From assembly GCA_025267735.1 (NCBI GenBank), contig CM046297.1, positions 23,586,011 to 23,650,010 of the forward strand: 64,000 nucleotides of DNA, read 5' to 3'. Each line of letters starts with the position of its first letter. Position 1 is the stretch's first letter. Source of the DNA: Mactra quadrangularis. Its lineage: Eukaryota > Mollusca > Bivalvia > Venerida > Mactridae. Position numbers and translations under genes: made by a program. The notes under the pieces were generated by a model that saw nothing but the letters and a program-made list of their open reading frames with translations, did not search any database and was not told the DNA's origin. Below, piece after piece: positions 24,625-37,907 of this stretch.

Positions 24625-24914
24625 CTTCAGAGCAGTATGACCCCCTTAAAACAGGTTTTTAGGGCTTACGTCCACCTAGGACGCTGTAGAAACTTATATT
24701 TGGACCCGCTGGGACCTTTTTAGGCCAAAACTGGAGAAATTTTTTTTTCATGAAATTTTGAACTTTGCGACAGGTCCGCGTATGCAGAAAATGTCAGTTT
24801 TTGAGCGAAAAAATTTAGCGTCACGAAACTGCCCCAAATATGATGGGGATTGTTCGGGGGGTCAAGTAGGTCAAGGTAAAGCGCGTAACCGGGGTCCTAA
24901 AGCCGTGCGGATAG
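24625..24914. repeat. Diverged satellite monomer at the array edge
   Basis: Directly after the array comes about 290 bp that is not the 332-bp monomer but aligns with it throughout, at roughly 60-65% by eye. The order of landmarks is the same: 'ggtttttaggg', 'cgctgggacc', 'aggccaaaac', 'ggagaaat', a T-run, 'tttgcgacaggtccg', 'gatggggattg', 'gtcaagtaggtca'. A 21-base block (24771-24791) is identical to 194-214 of the first monomer. The hairpin is not preserved. It looks like an old monomer or a relative of the ancestral unit left at the edge of a homogenised array. Confidence 0.75.
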
Positions 24915-26659
24915 TGTAATAGAAGTTTTTCATAAATCAATATTTATTACCAATATGGTAAAAAGTCAGAAATGGATTTCTTCATCAAAACCAATTAATT
25001 ATTAACCAAAGTTAATGTGTTTCGATATTAACAATTTTGAAGAGAGCTGTATATTATCTTCGTTATTTGTCTTTAAGATTTATGTCATCGTTTGAGACAA
25101 TCTAAACAAATCGCGAGATTGCATGATGATTTGACTTATTACATTACCAAGCAATTAGGTCTGTTTTCATAAAAACGTTATCCTAGAATTTAAACCCCTG
25201 TGTCAATACAGACTAGTCAGTGCTTGCTGAAAGTATTAGCTGACGTAACTATGACAGAAATTGTATATTTTTATCTAGAATATTGACATAAGTCTCATCT
25301 ATTTTACTCAATAAATGGAATAAACGAAAGAAAACGTTTTTAAGAAGTTCTTTTTTTGATGATACTAGTATAATACTTAGCAAAAACTAAAAATATTTAA
25401 TTTACTTCATATACCTCACATTCTTGTATTACAGACCATTAAACAATACGCCTTATGATTTATTCTTTAATCATGGGTATCATTGGTTCATGTACAATAA
25501 TAAAAAAAACAAATATCTCTACTTAATATATATAAGATACGATAACATCATTATATTTATACTGATAGTTTAGTTTAAATATATATATATATCACGTCCA
25601 CATGCAATGACATGGCTAATTCACAGTGAAAGCGTCTGTATATGTACTTTTAGATCACCAATATAGACGTTTTGTTCATGAATAGCCTAAAGTTATTTGT
25701 CATCATATCTAAGCAATATTATCAGTTTCGTATCATAAAAATAAATAATACTTTCTAAAATAAAATTTTGAAAATCTAACAATTCTTAAGATTGTGATGA
25801 TAAAACATTGTCATGTCAGCATGCTATTTCCTGAACAATATTATTTCTGAAGACAGACATAGTTAACATGGAATAAATCATTTATAACATGACATATTAT
25901 AAAACTGTTGTCTCTGGTACAGACTATCGACAAGAGAGTTATGAAACTTTTATCAAATTTAAAAAGACGTCAATAGAAGCACACGGAATCATTTCAGAAA
26001 AAAACCCACTTTTGTTCCGTAATAGAAAATGTATATTTTCAAAGCATGTACTTATAGAAATAAAAGGTTACAAACCGTTTGTTAGTACTCTGTACTTCTT
26101 TTAATGTGAGGATAATTCGAATTCAGGTTGCAGCATGTTACTTTCAAATAATATTAAATACACTGAATAATGAGAAACTGGTTGAGACAATAGATAAGCA
26201 TGATACAAACGTTTAACTTTTATAAACGAAGTTCAATTTTAAGCTTAGACATGCAAAACACGTAAAACGTTCCAAACAATTGATTCTTTTAGATGTGCAT
26301 TTGATATAAGAAATGCTACTTCTAAAGTTTTTACGGAATAATACAAAATGTAATTGTTTTTAATACACGACAATATCAAAAACTTGTAAATTTTTATGAA
26401 AACTTTCAATTACATTAAATGCCAAAATGAAAATAATATATGGGAACTAATATCATATTGCCTCTGTGGAAAACTTAATTAATTTAGCATGACTTTTATG
26501 AGAGTAAAACTTATTTATGTCACGTTCTACGTGATCATACAAAATAAACAACCTCTACCTAATGTGAAATGACTTAGAAAAAATAATTCGTTCATTTGAT
26601 TTACTACTTTCATTAAATATATGCAAGTTGATTACATTAATTTAAAACAAAATATTTAA

Positions 26660-27036
26660 GTAATGATAATAATAATAGTATAAATAATAATAATAAATTT
26701 ATTTTTTGAGGGTAACATTTAGGCATACAAAGTTAAACTATAACATGTGCCTTAATTTCAAATGGCCTTCAACAAAAAATAAATGGCAAGTACTAAAGTA
26801 TGAAATTAAAAAAAACAACATACAAATTAACTAAATGTACAAAAACCTCTTGCACACAGACAAACACTAACGACGACAAGACACTAAGACAAACATGTGA
26901 AGACAAAAACAATACAAAAGTATTTATAAAGACAGACACTCACAATAATGTACTCGTATTTAAAAATATAATTATAACAATACCATAATTTTAATTTAAT
27001 CAATTCAAATTTAATATGTGCCACGTAACCATAGAC
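26660..27036 (-). mobile_element. Copy-1-specific 377 bp, possible retroelement 3' end
   Basis: This stretch is absent from copy 2, which has 139 bp of unrelated sequence (57744-57882) at the same place. Read on the minus strand it ends in 'ccctcaaaaaataaattta' followed by TTA repeats. A polyadenylation-like AATAAA with a short microsatellite tail is typical of the 3' end of a LINE or SINE. No reverse transcriptase is visible and no clean target duplication could be defined, so identity as a retroelement is tentative. Confidence 0.3.
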
Positions 27037-30000
27037 ATGTATTAACAAAAACTATGGAGGTCAAAATTTCACTAAGATAGGAAGACTAAAAGCAACTTAA
27101 ACAGAAAAAATATCGTATTTCATCTGAAAGCTTAGAAATGTTCAAATATATAATCAAAACAGGTTGTTGCCGATGGTATTATTAAACGTGAAAATAATCA
27201 CCATCGATGTAAAACTATTATTTTGTTTCATATTTATCATCAAAAACAACACTTTAATTATCAGTTGTAGCCCTATATTAAGATTATATAAAGATATATA
27301 AGATTTTTAATTATAATTTTGTCATATTTTTCCGTTTGTTTGTTGACTAAAATGTTATAAGATTTCAATTGGAAATTGTGTCATATTTCAGCCCACGGTA
27401 TCCGTAAAGGAAAACAATTAACCTAGAAACTATATGGGACAAAATTATCATGTAATATCGTTTTAGTACATACTTAATCATCAAGATTCTAAAATAAGTG
27501 CTTTAACACACTAAAACGATTACTCCTGTCAAATTTTGACATCTTCTTTACAAAGTAGTAAGCAATATCTATGTATGCAATTGCGGCTTAGTAATTGTAA
27601 AATTGATTCTCCTTAGAATTGTTTTGTCAGATGCATTTGTCGAACATAAGATTAAGACAGTTTAATTGTTGAGCCGATTAAAATTCTTTTTATAAAAAAT
27701 CCTTTTATTATTAGATGAAAAATGGTTTAAGTTTGATTGTAAAACAAGGTCTTTCATTTATGTGTATCCTTTTCGACAACGCTTCCTGATCCAACAGTAA
27801 TGAGCAATTGGATAAAGTAGATTTAAATGAGATTCCAACTAAATGAGTTCACAGTGAGTGTTTGCTTTAATTACAAATTGACAATATTGAATGTAATAGT
27901 TGATATCAATCGTATCGAGAACCGTTTGTTTAACTCATTCTAATTTAGACCAAAGCCAATTGCAAGTGTAAGTATTGTCGTTAACATCGCCGATACCATG
28001 GATTTAGTGTTAATCTTAAGTATTTTATAGTGCGTAAATATATTTTAATATCTTAACCATCACATTTTTCATACAATACGTTATATCGTTTAATGTAACC
28101 ACATTTCTCTCTCATGAGCTTACATATTAAATGTGGCGTAATCATGTTGGCCACAATATTAAGTGAATATTAATAAAAACCGAAATATCAATACAATTTG
28201 CTTTCTGGAGAATTTCTTTACCGAATAGTTATTGCTGAATGTCCAATCTCCTGACAAATAAATAACAATATGAATAAAACATCAGTAAAGATAAAACGAC
28301 ATACGGTTAAGTAGTTTATGACTCAGCAATTTTTCCTCCTTTTCGTTTTGATGGTCTATTACAGCATTGTACCAGACGGTTCCATTCTATGATATGTTTG
28401 TCTTACTATTATATTTGAACCTGAAAAAGAGTTTGATAAATCATAAAAATATCATTTTTACATTCAGCTATTACGCAGTTTGAATTATGATATACCGTAT
28501 ATATACCAAAAAGCTTCCCCAAAATATAAACTCATGACTATGTTGTTGCATTTCTAAGAATGAAAGTTAAAATATAAAAGTTTGCCAAAGTAAGTTAATC
28601 AAACAACTGTTAAGTTTACACGACTTCAGTAAAATATCAGAATCATGCCATATTCTAACTTTTTCTACACTAATATCATTTTTTTCCTCAAATGAATTTA
28701 TTGTGTTACACCATTTTTTCTTAAAATAGAACCCTGGATTATTGAATGAGAGTATTTATGTCTATCATTTCTTAGTTTTATAATTAAAAACATAAAACTA
28801 ATCGTATTTACTATAGCGCTTTTAAGGACCATTTTACCAAAATATACAGGTCAATAGAAAGTAAATCACTTGTAAGCTTACTGGTATTTATGGTGCAAGA
28901 AACTTAACCAAATGATACACTCAGAAACATAATATCGCTTGTTGGGCAACACTATCACCGATTGCATGATCAAATAGAAAGTAGACGGAATAGTATAAAA
29001 GTACATTCAGTTGAAAATGTAGATTTCATCTTTTTATCAGTCATTTCTTTAATCCATTCACACCCTAAATAATCACAATGTTTAAAAACGCATCACTCAT
29101 TAAAAACAAAATCTAATAAATGTTCCATGTATCCATTTTGAAACTAAAAAATGTGGATTCTCGATTTTCCCTACATGCAATTTATATTATCTGAACTTTG
29201 TAGCAAGGACTCCTACCTTAAATGCTTAAATGAATTGAATAGTTTTCATAAGATGTGTTAGTCAAAAAGCATAGAATTTAAAGGATTTTGATTTTTGTCG
29301 AACTTTAAATAGCCAGTTTTTCTGATTGTAATTAACACAATACAGCTCTTACATTATTTTTTGCTTTGCTTCGTTTAGGTTATATTCTTTGACACATTTC
29401 AAATGTGGTCTCCCCAATTACTACATGTGCACGCTAATAAACCATTCAAAATTATTTACGTAATTCAAATATGACAAAGCTTAACTCCGGGTCTCAGACA
29501 TGCTCATGAAGATTTATTATGAAAAAGACGAGCAATATTTTCATGTTATATAATTCATTCCAATATTTTAATACCCTAGGTAATTTTGTTTTAACCAATA
29601 TTATTACAATGGTAATTTATAAGAATGCTTAACTGATAAAGTTGTTCGTATTTGCAAACCTTCACTTCAAGCTTTTTCCTGATTTCAATGAACGATATTG
29701 TTTACCATTGCGCTAAAGAATACATTTGTTTTTTTAAAGAATCGAGTTAAATTTAAAAGAATGTTTGCATGAATGTTAAGTATACACTTAGTAGGGACAT
29801 TATGGCATCTATTCAAACGTTTTACATATAACGCTAACCTATTTGAAATCGGAATTGTATAGACTGTATACTTAACACTTAAAAAAATTATCATCTACTT
29901 ATACATCATATATATATATAGCATTTCACTAACTATTATGTTTCCTGAACTCATACGGAGTTGGGATGGGGGATTAAGTAAATACTACTTTCGAAAAGAT

Positions 30001-31240
30001 CGTATCTGATAAAGTGATAACATTTTTATGAAAACTAATAGCTTACATTATTGGTTGATAATTAAAAGTATCACATTTCCACTTAACAATGTTTACAATG
30101 GATAGAATTCAATTGAAAGGGAATTATCTAATAAATTATCTAACTCACTTAATATAGGTATGTTTGTACAAGCATTTATTTAAATAAACAATCATATGAT
30201 ATATTAATTGTTTGATCATAACCTTTCTGATAGCAACCATTATCAATAAAAAGTGCATACGTTTGACATAATCTGCTTTACGGGTGGTCAAATAACTTTT
30301 TAACCATTATTACTATTCTACTCCTTATGTAAAACAATCACTGCGATAAAATACAGTATGACACCAAAGTAAGGAATCAACCCTTGACAAAAAGCTGGCA
30401 TGCTTTGTAACTGCTCGAATGAAAGGTTATTTCAGTGTTTTAATTATAAAAACAAACATGCATTTACCAAGTACGCAAAAAGACAAATACTCCATGCAAA
30501 AAGGTCAAATAAATTGTTTGGCTTATACATTAATACACACATACAGCTATTTTAACATTATTTGCAAAAATCTTTAAAGTATTTAGAGTCTTTCTTCCAT
30601 GCTTAGAGGTAGACGAGAATCGTTTCAGTATCATAGTGAGAATTACTTCCAATACAACCATTCTTTTTTTACAATCTGAGGCATAACAAGTAAAAATATT
30701 AAAACCAATCTAATTTTGAAAATAGTGTTGTTTAAAAAAATTCCATATTCAAAACGCTTATGTGTTAATTAAGATGTACTTTGATAACTTTTATAATACA
30801 AAGTGCAACTTTAAAGCAGATTGTAAAACAAAAGCTATTCGACTATACGGCTATTCCTAAGAAATTTGCCATGAAACCAAAACAAATAAATAAACAACTA
30901 AAAAGAAGCCTGGTTAGAAATATGGTACTCGTGTAAACTATATGTTTTACTAATCATATCATTTAAACATTCTTAGAACCTAATAATATGAGTAATTATC
31001 ATACATTGTATGATATAATAATACAATAACGTGAATATTTCTATGTTCTTAAATAACTAAATCACTACATTGATTCTGAATAATTCCTAACGAGTTGATA
31101 AATAAATGGCTAAACAGAAATCGGTGAATAAATGAGTAGGTTAATGAGTCTATTATATAGATAGATGAACCATCCATTAACAATGCCTCTACTATCTATA
31201 ACCATTAATTGTAATATAATGACATTTCTTTATAAATCTA

Positions 31241-31244
<4 letters not shown>

Positions 31245-31270
<26 letters not shown>
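31245..31270. repeat. (AT)13 microsatellite
   Basis: Uninterrupted AT dinucleotide run. The corresponding point in the second copy of the block (near 63269) has only about four AT units, so the tract changed length after the duplication. Confidence 0.9.
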
Positions 31271-31271
<1 letters not shown>

Positions 31272-31931
31272 GATGATCGCTTGATGTATGAGTTCCTGTG
31301 AACTTAGCTTCATTAATTTAAATCACGAAAACATTTAGATATTACAACGTAGTTATTCAAGAACTAACACGAATACACATTATTGCCATATTTACTCAAA
31401 CAGAGTGCAAAGAATAATCGATTACTAATTACTACTGGTATGTCCTGCATTTAACCCTTTTGGTGAAAACATTATTCGTTACATAAAACGTTTACTCTAG
31501 TGCGTATATTTCATAAAACCAAGTATTACAGCTATTTTCAAAAAGTACTGTTAAAACTGACTTTCATCATTCATCATATAAGGGATACAAAAACTGTTAG
31601 ATATCGTCGATGCTAATCTTTAAAATGTAAAATAACAATGCCAAGGACTTCTGTGTATTCAATGGCATTTACAACAACACACCACTAAGGCATTAGAAAA
31701 TGCGTAGGAAGTGACATTATACGAAAAGCAAACAAACATAGAAAACAATTACATGACATAAAGACTGAATAATGTAAGAATGTACAGTACAGTGTATAAG
31801 ACAATTAATTATTCAAACAAATTGAATAAAATGCTTTAAGACAAACGAAGTATAAAAGTTTATGATTTTGTCTGAGAGTAGGACACATTTACGACATAAA
31901 TGAATTAAAAGACCTGCTCTCAAAAGAAGAC

Positions 31932-34788
31932 ACGTAAAAAGTCAGTTAATACACCACTTTTCCTTATTGTTTTCTTAACCTGGTGTTTGACACAAATATG
32001 TCAGACACTTTATTCATACTAACTGTGATAGAAAACAGTCTTTGATTCTTTTACGTTTAATGGAATAAAAAAAATCTAGAAAATTGTTTTCTTCCTTTGA
32101 ATAATTTTACTATAATTACACATTAAACAAAGAAACTATTTAAAATGAAATTAAGAACACCATAAACGTTTCATACGAACAATAACAAGATTAAAAGATA
32201 ATATTAGAAAAGATTTGATCAAGATTGAAAGTCTTGGTTAAAAGAAAAACGCACAACAACGTTTTGTTCAGTTTTAAGAAATGAAGAATCCGGCTAAATC
32301 GAGAATCACATTAAAATTTCTAAAATAGCTGTCGCTAAAAATCTTCTTAACATGCGCACAAAACAAACAACTAAAATCGATAATATTATGGAAGAAAGAT
32401 TAAAAATGCATTCAATAACCTACTTTATATAACTTGATATTAAGAATTTCTTGGGGTAAAAATTGTAAATGAAAACAATACAAAAAAATAGTGCTAATTG
32501 ATAGTTTTTGGTATTCAACATTCAATAACATTTCGTCAGAGATTTAAGATGACAGACTTCTCTCACGACCTTATATTGACTCTTATTAACGATGCAAACT
32601 CTTTTTATCAAGGGCCTTTTAAATTTGTCCCCCACAGAAGTAAGTGATATCATAATTACAAATGAAATATATAACTAAACAAACGTTTATATCATTATTA
32701 TCATTGATGTCTTGGTCACTATTGTTTTTATTGATTGTAAATATGGACTTATTGATAAACAATACTTGAAGTCTATCTTCAAGAGTTTGTGATGTTTTTT
32801 CCTATACGTATTTCTATACAAGTATTTTACATCTATTAGCTGCAAATAGTGATGTACTTGTGACTAAAAATCTATATACAAAAATCTAGGTATTATTATT
32901 ACTTTATATTACATTTGTGATATAATAAAAAGTAAAGTTAATCAACGCTCAGAGTAGTTGGTTATAAGATGTTGTAAGATTCAAATTAAATAACATGTCC
33001 ACATATGTCTTCAACAAGTTTTGTTTATAACTAATCATTTTAAGCATATACTAAACCATATATATCTTTTTATTATCAAGTTTAGTGTACACAACAACAC
33101 CGTGGTTAATAAAAAAAGAAATTTATACACCAGACACAATTGTAACCTTGTAAAACCTTGGCAATATCAGAATTACCATAATACAAAAGTGAGACAAAAC
33201 ATATCTAAACAAGACATTACCACTACAGAGAATGTTTATTTAAAAGAAACCGTCGTTCTGGAAAATATCGGAGCATTTCTACATAAACTTACAACATGCT
33301 GACTTGTCATCTTTCTATGCCAATACAAAATCACAGTTCACGAATAACTAGAAATCCGCTATATTAGGCATCCCAATAAATGTTTTATTCATCTTTGTAT
33401 GTGTGATATAGAAGTAAACGATTAATTTGTAACTACTGGAAGATTTACATATGATAATGTTGTCATTGGAGACAAGGTTGTTATAAAGAATTGCTCTGTT
33501 GACATAAAATGTATATTGGAAATAACTGACAGTGCAAAATAGCAAAATGAGTTCTTTACCATAAGTATAATTGAAATATCAGAGTGGAAGTGCTTTTTTA
33601 TGTTTGGTAAATAATAATTTTGTGATAAGGTTGATATAATCATTTATTGTCACGATGTTTTCTTTACAAAAAAGGTCTCTATAATAGATAAAGAAATACG
33701 CCATATTTAAACTTGCACACAGGTTTACTTCTGTAACATAAAAGTGTTAAAATAATTTTTTATATTATTCGATTTAGATATGAATGGAATCATCACCATG
33801 TTGGTGTTTGCTTGTTTTAAATATTTACTAGAATATTTACAAGAAATATTTGAAAGGTCATAAAATATTCAAATCGTCGAATACGAAAGATGTATGTTGT
33901 TTTGTTTTATACGAATATGTTATTTTTTATTGACATAATGTTGTCAAATAAAATTTGAAATGAAGCATTATAAACAAAAACAATACACATAATTCTAGAA
34001 TAGAATCCCATCTTTAAATCCAAGATAGAATATTGATATAATTAAAATGTCAAACTTTCAAATTAAATTATAAAAATATGTTCAAGAGGAAAATACTATC
34101 ATGATTTTATTATGAGTAACAACTTCTTCTTGTCTAACTTTGTAATGTACAGGTTGTTTTATGTGATACATTGTATATACATTGCCGAGATTATATAAAT
34201 TGTATTAGGCGCTATTGCGTTCATTTTTATTGGCAGTAAATCTGTAGACAGTAATAAATACCTTATAAAAAGCATTACAAATACAACGTGACCTAGTTAA
34301 AAGTTAGTTATTTTATCAAGTGAAATAATGGAAGTTTTCTTAACAGGACTAATGTCAGCATGTAGTCACCTTGTAATTTGTAAGTAACGGGAGCAAAGTA
34401 GCACACAATACATGTACATTCAAAATAATCATTTACTGTTAACTGATTCAATCAATCAGCAACTACAGCTATCAATCAAGTGCACTGTTACTTTTACAGC
34501 CAATCAATCACTCGGAAGTTTAATTACCATTTACACCCGCACTATTACTCAAACAGACACTAAATCAGTCATTGAATCAGTTAATGTACAAAATCAGAAC
34601 AGATGTTTCGAGACATACATCGTAACAATTAAATTGCCAGACTGACACACTTGGCCGAGGATCGACTCTAGTAGCATGTAAGTTAATAACGGTAACATTT
34701 GGAGTGATACGCATATATCCCAAGCAGAAAATGTATTCCTATAAGTTACACTAAACAGCTGCTAAAGTCACAGTCACAAATGTAACTA
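31932..34788. other. AT-rich intergenic sequence, no feature recognised
   Basis: Low-GC sequence with dense stops in all frames. The longest frames (33021-33302 plus, 33348-33545 and 33422-33643 minus) have random-looking composition and no recognisable domain. The part just after 31931 may still belong to the duplicated block, whose partner leaves the window. Confidence 0.6.
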
Positions 34789-35267
34789 GAGCACCGCTAG
34801 GCGGGGCATTATATGCCCGAAAGTGTTTTTTTTAAGTTAAGATGAAGCATTTATAAGACATGAGAATATTTCATATGAATATCACATTACGAATAATTGT
34901 GGAAAACAAAGTAGAGAAAAAAGATACCATTGAGAATGCTTCTTTTTATTCGTGATGAGTATAACTTTGTCACTCATGCTCCGGAAACTGTTTTCAGTTT
35001 TAAGGTAATAGTGACCTTTGACCTTGTGACTCCAAAATCAATAAGGGTCTTCTATCCGATATGGACAATTATCCTATGAAGTTTGAATATTGTGGACGAA
35101 ATGAAACTTAAGCTATGCTCCGGAAACTGTTTTCAGTTTTAAGGTAATAGTGACCTTTGACATTGTGATTCCAAAATCAATAGGGGTCTTCTATCCGATA
35201 TGGACAATTATCCTATGAAGTTTAAATATTGTGGACCAAATGGAACTTAGTTATGCTCCGGAAAAGT
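34789..35267. mobile_element. Interspersed repeat with internal 139-bp tandem
   Basis: A GC-richer island in AT-rich surroundings. It opens with short perfect palindromes (CCGC-TAG-GCGG and GGGCAT-TAT-ATGCCC at 34795-34820), followed by a T-run. From 34978 a unit starting 'gctccggaaactgttttcag' and containing 'aaggtaatagtgacctttgac' is repeated at 35117 (period 139), and its first bases recur at 35255 (period 138). The 'gtgacctttgacctt' motif is widespread in bivalve interspersed repeats as far as I recall. Ends and target duplications are not clear, so class and exact extent are unresolved. Confidence 0.55.
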
Positions 35268-37039
35268 AATTCTATAAAAACACAACTGTTTTATGCAAAG
35301 TATGTAGTACAGTCATTTATCCGTAAATTGTGTACATATATTATACGAAGTTCTTAATATTTCAAAATGCTGAATAATGACGTTAGGCATAATACTTGCA
35401 AAGTTATAGAATATAAACCATAATGAGAAACAAATCACGCTGAAAAACGATTGTGAAGCTTATGTTCCAAATAGTTCTTACAAAGCCTAATGTATAAGTA
35501 TGTGCAAGTCTGAACAACTTTATATAACAGTAAATAAAGTTACTGGTGCTGAAAGGGAAAGGCTAATTCAAGCTCTGTTAAGATATTCATCAGATATCTA
35601 ATTTATACTCTCAAAAGGTTATCAGTTTCTAACTGCTCTAAACACACGAATATATTTAAAGTACGAAACCATCAGTCATACATTATATAACCATGTTTAG
35701 AACTTTAATAAAGATTTTTTTAAAAGTCTCGAGCTTCGTAAAAACATGTTCGTGATAATTTCAACCAATATGCTGTGTTCTAAATTATAAGATTAAAATG
35801 CATACTGGGGGCAATAGCGTCAATGATTGTCAAATAGTTCAGGTTTATTAGTATACCATTCATTTCTTCTGACACTTTTATAAAACGATTTATTAAAAGC
35901 ACGCATGTCATTGTTAAAGGAAATAATAGGCATATAACACTTATTAAAAAGCAATTTCTTGGCTAAATCAATTATCAGAAATTTCTTTTAGCCGATAACT
36001 TACTGTTAAAATCACATCTAAAGAAGTACATAGTTGTAAACGTGCTGTCGTATAATTGCTATAATCGACAAAACAAGGCTTAATGTCCCGTTATAGTAAA
36101 CTAATTATTCTGTAATAATTTAGAAACGGATATTTCATAGCATCAATTTTATTTATCTCAGTTAACGTAATAAAATGCATTCATGATCTCGGATATTTCC
36201 AACAAATGTGTTTTCATCTATTAAGTTTGCATAAATATACCACATACTTCTGAAGGTATAGCAAGAGTAATTATTTTGTATCAGTGCAAAATGTTCAATA
36301 ATTATATTGTTAACTGTGTCAAAGATTGTCATTTTGTATTTGCATTATCTATGAGGCATTTAATAGCATTGTTCTTGATTTATATCTATAAAACTCATCC
36401 TATATGTACTTAATGATTTTACACCTATATTCAGATGCAAAAACAGCATTTGAGCATTTTTAAAAAATGTATGTTTACATTTAATATTTTATGACCAGTT
36501 TTAGAGTCTCCATCATAAAAATATGCTGTGCAAATAAACATGAATAATTAGGTTGACGAAGTAGAACACAGGTAACAGACTTGCTTTTGGAAAACTCTCT
36601 TTTAATTTAGCGTAAACTGTAACGATACGTTTTACATAACGATATCGACAAGACACCTGAGTTACATTTTACAGTTCCCTTGTATGAACAATTTTTACTA
36701 TAATTATGAAGCAAAAATAAAAATTGCTATGTATAAATCTACCATATTTTATTTACAATACAATGAAACCAAGTATGATGTTGTTTCTTAACTAATTTTT
36801 TTCAAAGTAAGCGAACATGTTTACTTATTTTCGGCATAGATTTCATAAAAAACATTTTTGATATTAATTTAGTTCATAAAAACATAAAAAAGTTACGACT
36901 ATAACTAAAACCAATTATGATGTTGTTATTTTACTAGTAAGTGTTAAACGACATGTTCTAAACAAAATGTACCGCTTTTGGACCCCTAAAGCAATACATT
37001 GTATGCGTTTTCTAGGATTTATCAAATTTTGACAAAATA
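35268..37039. other. AT-rich intergenic sequence, no feature recognised
   Basis: No long open frame and no tRNA-like or TIR-bounded structure seen. A weak repeated phrase, 'tatgatgttgttt' near 36774 and 'tatgatgttgtta' near 36916, suggests a short decayed duplication of little weight. Confidence 0.55.
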
Positions 37040-37907
37040 TACCCAAACGAAAAAGAAACGCAGGGTAAAATGATATGGAATAACTTTTTATCGCCTTTGT
37101 GTAAGATGATGAAAATTGGTCAGATTATTATCAAGGCATCTATTTACTCAACACATAATGAAAAGTTACTGAAGCATGAAACGTTCAGTGTCACGTAATA
37201 CAAGCGAAGAAATGCAAAAATTTTATGCAGAATGAATTTGATAATTTCTTCAACACATCTTTTCATATCATCCAATACTCTAGACATTTATACACTGTTT
37301 TCCGTATTAAAACTCTGTTTTAACTTTCTACGTTAATGGCAGGGCTTACTGACGTTCAGCGGGGTCAGACCATTACGTTGCTAATGCAAGGTCAAACGCA
37401 CAGCAGGTGGCTATGCAGTTTGGCGTGAATGTTTCGACCAAAGTGCGACTTGTTCGTCGACTTAGGGAAACTGGAAGGCTTGCCGACCGGCCTCGGACAG
37501 GGCGTCCGCGCTTCACGACGTCAGGACAGGGCTATACGTCTCGCACACCTGCGTAATCGTTACGTTACTGCCACTGAGACTGCTAACAATACAGTAGGCA
37601 ATCATAACCGTCGTATTCACTCCCAAACTGTAAGGAACCGAAATCCTGAGGCGGGTCTTCGTTGTAGACGTCCATGCATTGGTTTGCCTCTTACTCCTCC
37701 ACGTCGCGCGCGTCGAATGACTTGGTTAGCGGCACATTCCCCTCGGGAATAACACAAAAAGTAAAGGTCAAAATCCAACGAAAATTTCCAAATTTAGTTC
37801 ACGAAAGATAGTTCTTGATAAATCAATATCCCAATTTTAATATCATTCTTATAATTCACCATAAATCACCACTGAAGTTTACCCTGCGTTTCCTTTTCGT
37901 TTGAGTA
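37040..37907 (+). mobile_element. Tc1/mariner-like element, internally deleted
   Basis: The 868-bp element is bounded by inverted repeats of about 30 bp. The left end reads CCCAAACGAAAAAGAAACGC from 37042; the right end, reverse-complemented, reads CTCAAACGAAAAGGAAACGC from 37905. Both continue into 'AGGGTAAA'. TA dinucleotides flank both ends (37040-37041, 37906-37907), as expected for Tc1/mariner insertion. The interior holds a transposase remnant (37336-37752) covering only the DNA-binding half. Intact Tc1-type elements are usually 1.2-1.7 kb, so the catalytic half has been lost. GC content is clearly higher than in the flanks. The outer boundary is uncertain by about 2 bp because of 'tata' on both sides. 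Confidence 0.88.
37336..37752 (+). pseudogene. Tc1-like transposase remnant, N-terminal DNA-binding half
   Basis: Starting at ATG 37336 the frame reads MAGLTDVQRGQTITLLMQGQ, the typical opening helix of a Tc1-family paired-like helix-turn-helix domain. It then hits a TGA at 37426-37428. Between about 37404 and 37520 the homologous peptide continues in another frame (VRLVRRLRETGRLADRPRTG then GRPRFTT), with the GRPR AT-hook-like motif that links the two helix-turn-helix subdomains. A second, compensating frameshift restores the first frame for RRQDRAIRLAHLRNRY and TVRNRNPEAGLRCRRP, ending at TAA 37750-37752 soon after LTPPRRARRMTWLA. The DDE catalytic domain (about 200 residues) that should follow is absent. 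Two frameshifts and the missing half make it non-functional. The family is recognised from the motif order, not by a search. Confidence 0.88.

Larger units (their letters stand above)
24915..31931. repeat. Segmental duplication, copy 1 (7.0 kb)
   Basis: Homologous in direct orientation to 56039-64000. The match starts sharply at 'tgtaatagaag' (24915 and 56039), exactly where the diverged satellite monomer ends. The stretches I compared by eye are about 95% identical, interrupted by indels. Open frames are not shared: the frame at 25889-26104 is shifted in copy 2, and copy 2's 57246-57482 frame is broken here. I therefore see no gene. This copy has the empty sites for the two MITEs of copy 2 (TA at 29782-29783; TAA at 30370-30372). 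The true right end is unknown because copy 2 runs off the window. Confidence 0.93.

Noticed and set aside
25889..26104. 71-codon frame in duplication copy 1 and 78-codon frame at 57246-57482 in copy 2, as candidate small genes.
   Set aside because: Each frame is disrupted by indels in the other copy, which is otherwise about 95% identical, so there is no sign of coding constraint.
36768..36960. Repeated phrase around 'tatgatgttgtt' as a tandem element.
   Set aside because: Only about 25 bases are similar and the rest does not align; weak in such AT-rich sequence.
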